This document shows, piece after piece, positions 1 to 9,400 of a DNA stretch of 13,892 nucleotides. Made by a program: the position numbers and the translations under genes. This DNA is from Rhodospirillaceae bacterium (lineage in GTDB: Bacteria; Pseudomonadota; Alphaproteobacteria; CADEGL01), in contig JABIRQ010000210.1 in NCBI GenBank assembly GCA_018699755.1, forward strand, positions 1-13,892, read 5' to 3'. Numbering within the stretch: position 1 is the first letter of the stretch; every line of letters begins with the position of its first letter. The notes under the pieces were generated by a model. The model did not search any database and was not told the origin of the DNA. It was given only the letters and a program-made list of their open reading frames with translations.

Positions 1-1
1 C

Positions 2-403
2 GCGCGGGACAGAGTCGGCTTGCAGGCATCGCCGCGCTCCCTGTCGCGGGCGCTTGGCGAGGGCGCCCAACGGGGCGTGACGGCGACTGTATCGGGCCTT
101 CGACTGCGCGACGTCGCCCATAGCTTGCAGATCGGGCGCGAAGCGATGGCCCAACGCCAGGCTTTCGTTGCCGGATCGCTCGGAGACTTGGCGGCGCAAC
201 TCGATCGGTTCGTCGCCGATCAGGCGATCTCACTGCCGGAGATCGAACTTGGCCGCCTCGGGCAGGCCTTTATGGCCGGAGAATCCGTGGCATGGCCCGC
301 GGACGGTGATGCCCGGCGGGTTTCCCTGCCCGGCTATCCCTTCGCCGAGGACAGCCATAGCCTGCCGCGAGTCGTTCCGGGCGGCGGGCAGGTGGCTCAG
401 CTG
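2..403 (+). other. C-terminal part of a ketosynthase-to-dehydratase adapter (upstream KS lies outside the window)
   Basis: Residues 1-134. The segment contains LQIGREAM (from base 125), the hallmark of the adapter that follows trans-AT ketosynthases, and ends with the LPGYPF motif (326-343), the usual end of that adapter. An upstream KS is therefore inferred just before base 1. The matching adapter of the second module (4250-4714) has LQVGRDAL and LPTYPF at the equivalent places. No AT domain follows, since the DH begins about 20 residues after LPGYPF. Confidence 0.85.
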
Positions 404-3400
404 CATCCCCTGATCGGCCGCAATGCGTCCGATTTCGAATCCGTGCGGTTCGAAGCGGTCTTTACAGGCGAGGAGTTCTTCCTCGCCGACCATGTCGTCG
501 GGGAACGGCGGTTGCTGCCGGGCGCGGCCTATCTGGAGATGGCGCGCGCGGCGGGCGCGGAGGCGCTGGGACAGCCGGTCTCCGCGCTCACCCATGTCGC
601 CTGGCTGCGGCCGCTGGTTCAGGACATCGCACCTGTCAGGGTTTCGGTGGTCCTGGAGCGCAATGGAACCGGCGCGCGTTTCCGTATCGAGAGCGCGGCC
701 GGGACCCATTCCGAGGGGAATCTGACCTGCGAATCGGCGCCCGCGCCGGAACGCATCGACTTGGATGCTATCCGCGCGGCCTGTCCGACAGAGCGAAAGG
801 CGGATGACCTCTATCGCTTTTTCGCGGCGAGCGGCCTGGCCTATGGCAGGGGTTTCAAGGCCGTCGCGCGCGGCTGGCGGGGCGAGGGAGAAGCCCTGGC
901 AGAACTCGTCCTGCCCGGTGGACTGGACGGCCGGGCGGATGGCTTCGTCCTGCATCCTTCGCTTCTCGACGCGGCGACGCAAACGGTGGCCCTGTTGGAG
1001 CCCGAGGAGGCGGGGCGCGAGGCGCGGGTGCCTTTCGCGGTCGAGCGTATCGACATCGGGGGGCCTCTGCCCGACCGGCTGTTCGCCCATGCGCGCCGCG
1101 CCGGGGTCTCCGGCGATATCCGCAAATTCGATATCGACCTGATCGACGAGCATGGCACCGTGCTTGCCGCCATCCGGGGCTACAGCGCGCGGTCGCTGGT
1201 GCGGACGGGGTCGGACGCGGCGGATATCGGGGCGGCGCGGCCCGTTCTGCTTGTACCGCGTGCGGTGGAGCGGCCGCTGGGCGAAGGCGTGGCGCAAGGC
1301 CCCGCCCTGGCGATCGCCGGACCGGACTGGCAGGCGGCGCTAAGAGCCCAATTTGGCGATCGGATCGCGTTCCGAAGTGTCGCGGAATTGGCCGCCGAAA
1401 GGTCGAATGCGGCGGACGCCACCGTTCTTTTCATGGCGGATCCCGACATCGCGGTTGGCGAGCAGGGTTTCGCTCTAGCCCAGGCTCTGGCGGCGGGGAA
1501 TGGGCAGCGCCGGTTCGTGCTGGCGCATCCCTTGGGGGACGATCCGGATGCGGTCCGTGCGGCGGCGCTGCCCGCCCTGTTCGGCACCCTGGCGCAGGAG
1601 CGACCATCCCTGGTGATCCGCTGCGTCGGCTTCGCGGATTGGCGCGATCGGGAGGCGGTTGCGCGGCGGCTGGCCCGCGAACTGGCCAGCCCGGAGGAAG
1701 CGTTCGGAGAGGTCTCCTGGCGCGGCGAGAGGCGGGAGAGCCAAGGATGGGACGAGGCCGAATGGCCCGCGGCCGCCGCGCCCGTTTATCGCGACGGTGG
1801 CGTCTATCTGATCACCGGAGCATCCGGCGGCATCGGACGGATCGTCGCGCGGGCGTTGGCGGAACGGCACGGCGCGCGGCTCGTTCTCCTGTCGCGCAAG
1901 CCGGTCGAGGATTCCTTCGTCGCGGAAATCGAACGGGCGGGCGGCGAGGCCCTGGCCATCGCGGCCGATGTTTCCGACATGGCGAGTTTGACTGCCGCCC
2001 TCGACCGGGCCCGCCGCCGGTTCGGCGCGATCCATGGCGTGTTCCACGCCGCCGGGGTGTTGCGGGACGGGCTGCTGCAGGGGCTCGACCCTCAAGCCTT
2101 CGCCTTGGTCGCGGCCCCGAAGGTGGCGGGCGCGATCAATCTCGATACGGCTTTGGCTTCGGAAGAACTCGACTTCTTTCTGCTCTTTTCCTCCTCCGCA
2201 TCCCTCGGCAATGCCGGGCAGGGCACCTATGCGTATGCCAATCGATTCATTGATGGGTTCGCGGCCTGGCGCGACGGTAGGGTCCGTGCCGGGGAGCGCC
2301 ATGGCCATAGCGTCGCGGTCGATTGGAGTCCCTGGCGCGATGGCGGCATGCGCGTGCCGGACGAGACATTGGCCTGGCTGCGAGACCGGCTGGGCGTCGT
2401 GCCGCTTCGGACGGATGAGGCGCTGGATGTGCTGGCCGTTGCGGCCTGCGGCTCCCTGTCGAACCCGCGTGTCCTTCCTCTCGCGGGAGACCGTGCGCGC
2501 ATTCTCGCCTCCTTCGCGGGCGATCCCGTGCGGCCGATCGAGGAGTCGCTGGCCCCTGACCCGGAAGCGCCGGGGGATCGCGGGCCGGATGCCTTGCGCC
2601 ATCTCACCGCGCTGCTGGCGCGGGAATTGAAGCTGCTGCCCGATCAGATATCGCCGGACGATCGGTTCGAGCAATACGGCATCGATTCCGTGATGGCGAT
2701 GCAACTCACCCGCGCACTGGAGCGCGATCTCGGCGAACTGCCCAAAACCTTGTTCTTCGAGCATCGCACCGTGGGGGATTTGGCTGAGCGACTGGCGGTC
2801 TCCCATGGCGCGGCCATCGCCGCGTTGCGCGGCCCGGATATGCCTGGGTCGCCTCCGACGGAACCGGTGCGCAGCCTGCCGGCCGTCGCCGCCCGGCCCA
2901 TCGAAACCACCGCTCTTCGCCCGCCCGAGCAGAGCCGGCGGCCCGGCGAAGAGGGTATCGCCATCATCGGCCTCTCCGGCCGCTTCCCCCAGGCGGAGAA
3001 TCTGGACGAGTTCTGGCGCAACCTCTGCGAGGGGCGCGACTGCATCGAGGAGATTCCGGACACGCGGTTCGACTGGCGGAGTCACTACGATTCCGATCCC
3101 ACGCGCTACGGCAGCCTCTATGCAAAATGGGGCGGCTTCCTGGCCGATATCGACAAGTTCGATCCGCTGTTCTTCCGCATTTCCCCGCGCGAAGCGGCCT
3201 TCATGGACCCGCAGGAACGGCTGTTCATGGAGACCGCCTGGGCCTGCGTCGAAAGCGCGGGCATCGCGCCCTCGTCTCTCGCCGGGCGGCGGGTCGGGGT
3301 CTATGCCGGCACCATGTATGGCGAGTATCAGCTTCTCGGCGTCGAGGAGACGGCGCGCGGCAATGTCCTGGCCACCGCGTCCTTCTACGCCTCGGTCGCC

Positions 3401-6400
3401 AACCGGGTGTCCCATGCCCTGGACCTGGCCGGGCCGAGCCTGGCGGTCGACACCATGTGCTCCTCCTCGCTCACGGCGATCCACCTGGCCTGCCAGGCGA
3501 TCCGCGACGGCGAATGCGAGATGGCGATCGCCGGCGGGGTGAATGTCAGCATCCATATGAACAAGTTCCTGACCCTGTCCCAGGGCCGCTTCGCGGCGAC
3601 GGACGGGCGCTGCCGCAGCTTCGGCGCGGATGGCGACGGCTATGTTCCGGGCGAGGGGGTCGGGGCTGTCCTGCTCAAGCCCCTGGCCCAGGCGCGGGCC
3701 GATGGCGACATCGTCTGGGGCGTGGTGCGGGGCAGCGCGCTCAGCCATGGCGGGCGGACCAGCGGCTATACGGTGCCCAACCCGGTCGCCCAGGGCAGTG
3801 TGGTCGAGGATGCGATCCGGCGGGCCGGGGTCGAGGCCGAGGATATCGGCTATATCGAGGCCCATGGCACCGGGACCTCCTTGGGGGATCCGATCGAGGT
3901 CAACGGCCTCGTCCGCGCCTTCGGGGGATTGACGAAGAATGGGGCAAACGGCGCCGCGCCGCGCGCCATCGGCTCGGTGAAGTCGAATATTGGCCATCTT
4001 GAAGGAGCGGCCGGAATCGCCGGCGTCGCCAAGGTGCTGCTGCAGATGCGCCACGGCGAACTGGTCCCGACCATTCATGCCGAAATCCTCAACCCCAATA
4101 TCGATTTCGGCGCGTCCTCCTTCACGGTTCAGCGCGAATCGGCGCCCTGGAACCGGCGAGTCCGCGACGGGGTGGAGCGGCCGTTGCTGGCGGGAATCAG
4201 CTCCTTCGGCGCGGGCGGTGCCAATGCCCATGTCGTGATCGAGGAGCATATCGCCGACCTGCCCCCGCGCGGCGTGCCGCAGGGACCGGCAATCGTCGTC
4301 CTGTCGGCCAAGGACGACGAGCGTCTGGCCGCGGCGGCGGAACGCCTGCGCGACTGGATCGGGGAAGATGGCGGCGGGGACCCCTGGCACCTCCATGACA
4401 TGGTCTACACCCTGCAGGTCGGGCGCGATGCCCTGCCGGCGCGGCTGGCTTTCATCGCCCACGATATGGCCGGCGTGCGCGCGGCGCTGGAACGGTTCCT
4501 CGCCGGGGATCGCCAAGGAATCCATGCAGGGACCGTCGCGCGGGGCGACGCGGCAAGCGCCCAGGAAGCTTTCGCTGCGGATGACCTCGACGCAATCGCG
4601 TGCGCCTGGGTGTCGGGGGCCGCGATCGACTGGGCGGCGCGGCATGACGGCGTATCGGCGCGTCGCATTGTCCTGCCGACCTATCCCTTCGCGCGGGAGC
4701 GTTGTTGGATCGAGACGACGGCGCCCGCCGAATCGTTCGAATCCGAGCCGCCGGAAGCACGACGGGTAACACTGCATCTCGATCCGTCCGATCCGCTGAT
4801 CGAGTCTCACAAAGTCGCGGGCGTCGCGGTCCTGCCGGGTATGGCCACCGTCGCCCTGGCCTTCCAGGCGGCGGAACGGCTATGGCCCGGGCGGTCGGTG
4901 GCCCTGACCGATCTCGTCTGGAGTCGGCCGCTCACGGTTGAGGCCGAGACCAGCGCGACCCTCGATCTGGCCGAGGATGGCGAGGTCGTGTTGCGCGACG
5001 AGGCGGGCGAAACCTGCGCGCGGGGGCGGTTGGTTCCGCAAGCCGAGGAAATCCTTGGCGCGGCGCCCAAGCCCCTGGTCGGCGGTGCGCTGGTCGATGG
5101 CTACGACCTCTATACCCGCTTGCGCGAGGGCGGTCTGGCCTATGGCGCGGCCCATCGCGGCTTGCGCGCGGTGCGGGTTCTGGGCGCGGAAGCCGAGGCC
5201 GAATTGGCGCTGCCCGCCGGCCGAGACGGGTTGGCGCGGGCGGCCTGGCTCGACGCCTGCCTGCATGGGGTGGCCGCCCTGGCGAAGCCGAAAGAGGGGG
5301 CGGCCGTTCCCTTCGCTTTGCGCGAGATGCGGTTGCGCCGGGATCTGCCCGAGCGCGCGACGGTCCGGATCCTGAAGCGTCCGGACGGCGAATACGACAT
5401 TGCCGTGTGCGATGCGGCGGGCGCGGCCGTTGCTCAGATGAAGGGTCTCGTCCTGCGCCGCCTGTCCGGTGATAGGCCCACTCCCGAAACGCGCGCCGGC
5501 GACGGTGCCGGTGGCGAGGCGGAGGATCCTCTGGCCGCCATGAGCTGGCTGCCCCGATGGCGCGCGGAGGAGACGCCGGCGCGTGCAGATGCCGAGTCCG
5601 AAACGGCCGGTACGGTCGCAATTCTCGCTGCCGATGCCGACTCGCCTTTGACGCAGGCTCTGGCGGCGGCGTGTCCAGGCGCTGCGATCCGGCCCTGGAG
5701 CGCCACGACCGAGCCGGCCGATACGGTCTATCTCCTGGCGCCGTCCGGTCCGGTTTCGTATCGGGATATCGATATCGCCGCGCCAGGTGCGGCAACAGCC
5801 GATCTTCTGCGCGTGCTGCGGCCGCTGCGCGAGGGCGGCGCCCGCATCACCGTCGTCACCGGGAACGCCTGGGCCCTGGGTGCGGAGGAGCATGTCGATC
5901 CGGTCGCAGCCGGACTCTCCGGCCTGGCGCGCGGCGCGGCGCGCGAGGCGAACGGCCTGATGGCCGTGATCGACATCGATCCGCGCGACAACCCCCAAAC
6001 GAATGCCGCGCTGATCGCCGCCGAGCCGCCCCAGCGCGAGGGCGAGACAATCATGTTACGCCGGGGCGTGCGCTATCGCATGTGGCTCGATCCGGTCGAA
6101 CTTCCCCGGGATCGCGAAACGCCCTGGCGGACGGGCGGGCATTACCTGATCGTCGGCGGTGCGGGCGGCATCGGGCAGGTGTTGAGCCAGGATCTCGCGC
6201 GGAGGCACGGTGCCAAGCTCACCTGGATTGGCCGCCGGGTGCGGGACGACGCGATCGATTCCGGGATCGCCGCGATCCGGGAGGCCGGCGGCGATGCCCA
6301 GTACCTCTCCGCGGATGCGACCGACCCCATGGCGCTTGCGAGTGCCGTGGACCAGGCGGTTGCAGCCTTCGGTCCTCTCAACGGTGCGATCCATTCCGCT

Positions 6401-9400
6401 CTGGTTCTGCGCGACGGCATGCTTCTGCGCATGGGCGAGGCCGACCTGCTCGCGGCCTTCGACGTGAAGGCGCGCGGCGGACTCGCCCTGGCGCGGACGC
6501 TCGAAGGCCGTGACCTCGATTTCTTGGCCGTCTTTTCCTCCGCCGTGGTCTTCACCGCGAATCCGGGTCAGGCCAACTACGCCGCGGGCAGCGCCTTCCT
6601 CGACGCTCTTGTCGGGGAGATCGGCCGGGCCGGCCGCTGGCCGGTCTGCACGATCGATTGGGGCCTGTGGGGCGGTGTCGGCGCGGTGGCGGATGACGAG
6701 GTCCAGCGGCGCATGGCGGCACAGGGGGTCGAGCCAATCATGCCCGGACCGGGCCTCGTCGCGATTGAGCGCGCCCTGGCTTCGGGCCTGCCGCGAGTCG
6801 TGCCGTTGAAGCTCGCGCCCGCCCTGGCCGCGGGGCTGCGCCACGACCCCGATATGACGACCGTCTCTCTGGGCTCGGCGTCGCGGGACGCCGATCTGGC
6901 GGGCCTGGATATTTCCGTCGCTGTCCCGCCGGCGGCGACGATGGCGCGCACCCGCGAGGGTTTCGAACGACTCGACATCTATGCCCGGCGGCACCTGGCC
7001 GAGATGCTGGCGGATGCGCTCCCGGCGCCCGGCGAGACGAGCGAGATCGAGACCGTCCGGGCGGCGCTCGGCGTCGTGCCGGGCCAGGACCGCCTGTTCC
7101 GCGCCCTTCTCGACATGCTGCTGCGGGAAGGCGTGCTGCGCGACGCCGGAGGGCGGTTGAGGGGATCTCCGCGCGCGCCGTTGCCCGACCTGGCGGAGAC
7201 TGCCGAGGTCGCCCCGTTCCGGCCCTTGCTCGACGCCTGTCTCGTCGGGTTGCGCGACGTTCTGGCCGGCCGCGCCAAGGGCACGGATATCGTCTTCCCC
7301 GGCGGCTCGCAGCATCTGGTCGAGGCGGTCTATCGCGGCGACGAGGTGATGGATAGCTACAGCCGGATCCTGGCCGATCTTGTCGTCGGATGGCTGCGAC
7401 GGACCGGTGCGACCGCCGCAAGGCTGGTCGAGATCGGGGCGGGCACCGGCGCCGCCACCCGTTTCGTCCTTGCCGCCCTGGACGAGGCGGGGATCGAGGC
7501 CGACTATCTGTTCACCGACCTCTCGCCCAGCTTCGTCGAGCGGGCGCGGTCCACCTTCGAGGGTGAACGGACGGCGCCCCGCTTCAAGACCCTGGATATC
7601 TCGCGTGACCCCCAGCCCCAGGGCTTTGCGCCGGGCGAGGCCGATATCGTCATCGGCAGCAACGTGCTGCACGCGACCCCGGCGATCGAAACGACCATCG
7701 ACCATGCCAAGAGCCTGCTCGCGCCCGGCGGGCTGTTGGCGATCAACGAAGTCACGGCCGTGCAGGACTTTGCCACCCTGACCTTCGGTCTGCTTGACGG
7801 CTGGTGGGCCTTCGATACCGGCGAGGCGCGGCTCGATCATGCGCCGCTTCTCTCTGCGCCGCGCTGGCGGGATCGGCTGGCGGCGGCCGGATTCCGCGAG
7901 ACGCGCGCCTACGGTCTGCCCGGCCTGGACGAGAGGGCGATGCCGCAGGCGGTGATCGCGGCGGTTGCCGACGGCTGGGCGCGGAAAAAGGAGATTGCCC
8001 CGGCGGCGGCTGCGCCTTTGGCCCGGGCCGAGGTCGCGCGCCACGCGCCGCCGGGCGACGGGCCCGCCGATGCTTTGGACTATGCCCGGCGGGTCCTGGC
8101 CAAGGCGCTCGGCATGAAGCTGGCAATGATCGATCCCGACGCGCCGCTGACCGATTACGGCCTCGACTCGCTCGTGATGATGGATGTCGTGCGCCAGATC
8201 GAGACGGATCTGGGCGAAGCGGTGCCCGCGACCCTTCTGGTGGATGCGAAGACGGCCGGCGAGCTGGGGGATTGGCTGGCGGAGAATCGTGGACCGGCCT
8301 TGCAGGCCCTGCTGAAGCCGGCCGAAGAAATGCCGGACCCCGTGCCGACCGAGGCCGGCGTATCGCCGGAGGACGATCTTTTGCCCCTGTCGCGCCAGCA
8401 GCTCTGGCACTGGTCCTTGGGCAAGCTGGTTCCCGATGCGCCGGGTCTGGTCGCCGTGCCGGCATCGTTCCGCCTCGACGGCCCGGTCGATCGCGATCGC
8501 CTGCAGGAGGCGGTCGATCTGGTCGTGGTGCGCCATGCGACTCTGCGCACCGTCTTCGTCGAAGGCCCGGACGGGCCGCGCCAGTGCGTGCTGGGCCGGA
8601 TGGCGGTGCCGGTCGGCACTGGGTTCGACGACGGGCCCTTCGATATCGAACGGGGGCCGCTGCTGCGCATCGCGCTGCGGGAGGAGGGCGACGGCCGGCG
8701 CCTCGATCTTCTGTTCCATCACATCGTCGCGGATCTCTGGTCCGTCGGCGTGTTCATGGCCGAACTGTCGGACCTCTACGCGGGGATCGCGCCGCCGCCC
8801 CTGCGCATCGACTTCGGGGATCATGTCGCGGCCGAGGCGGAGCGGCTTTCCGAGCCGGAGATGGCGGCGCGGCGCGGATTCTGGACTGACCGGCTCTTGG
8901 GCGCCGATCTGACTCTCGATCTCGGCGCCGGCGATGGCCCGTCCGATTTGGCCGCGGCGTCGCGGGTGGCCCGGCGGCGCTTGCCGGAGGACTTCGTTGC
9001 GCGCCTGCGGGCGGGCGGCGAAAGCCTGGGCTGCGCGCCCTTCGCGATCCTTTTCGCGGTGTTCGCCGCCATGCTGCATGGCCGGAGCGGTGCGCGGCGT
9101 TTTCCCCTCGGCGTGCCGGTGGCGAACCGGGGGCGGGCGGGCAGCGAAAGGCTGATCGGCGATTTCGCCGATATCAGGCTCGTCGTGCCGGAGGTCGATC
9201 CGGAGAAAAGCGGGCGGGCGCTGGTTGCGGCGGCGGGCGAGGCGCTGGACATGGCGGCGCACCACGAATTGCCCTTCGCCGAGACGGCCGGTTTGATCCG
9301 GAGCCTGCGGACGGACCCCTCTCTGCTGCCTCTGCAGGCCTGCTGCACCTATACGCGACAAGCTGGGGCGGCGGCGCCCGTCCTTGGCGGCGCGCCGGCC

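Noticed and set aside
230..1297. Minus-strand open frame of about 355 codons, with similar ones at 4880-5998 and 12080-13000
   Set aside because: All are opposite well-supported domains and show no family signature.
4250..4759. Possible small or remnant acyltransferase after the KS
   Set aside because: The stretch is fully explained by the post-KS adapter with LQVGRDAL and LPTYPF, and has no GHSxG motif.
1475..4810. Very long open frame on the minus strand (about 1,111 codons)
   Set aside because: It lies antisense to KR1, ACP1 and KS, whose motifs are certain. Its translation is Arg/Gly/Pro-rich with no recognisable domain, as expected opposite a GC-rich gene.
8291..8368. Possible gene boundary between the PKS part (ACP2) and the NRPS part (C1)
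   Set aside because: No stop codon, ribosome binding site or new start is visible; the frame continues through a short linker.
7804..8889. Forward open frames in other phases (also 9529-10620 and 5557-6513)
   Set aside because: Their translations are Arg/Gly/Ala-rich without motifs, while the megasynthase frame over the same bases carries cMT, ACP, C, FkbH and KR motifs.
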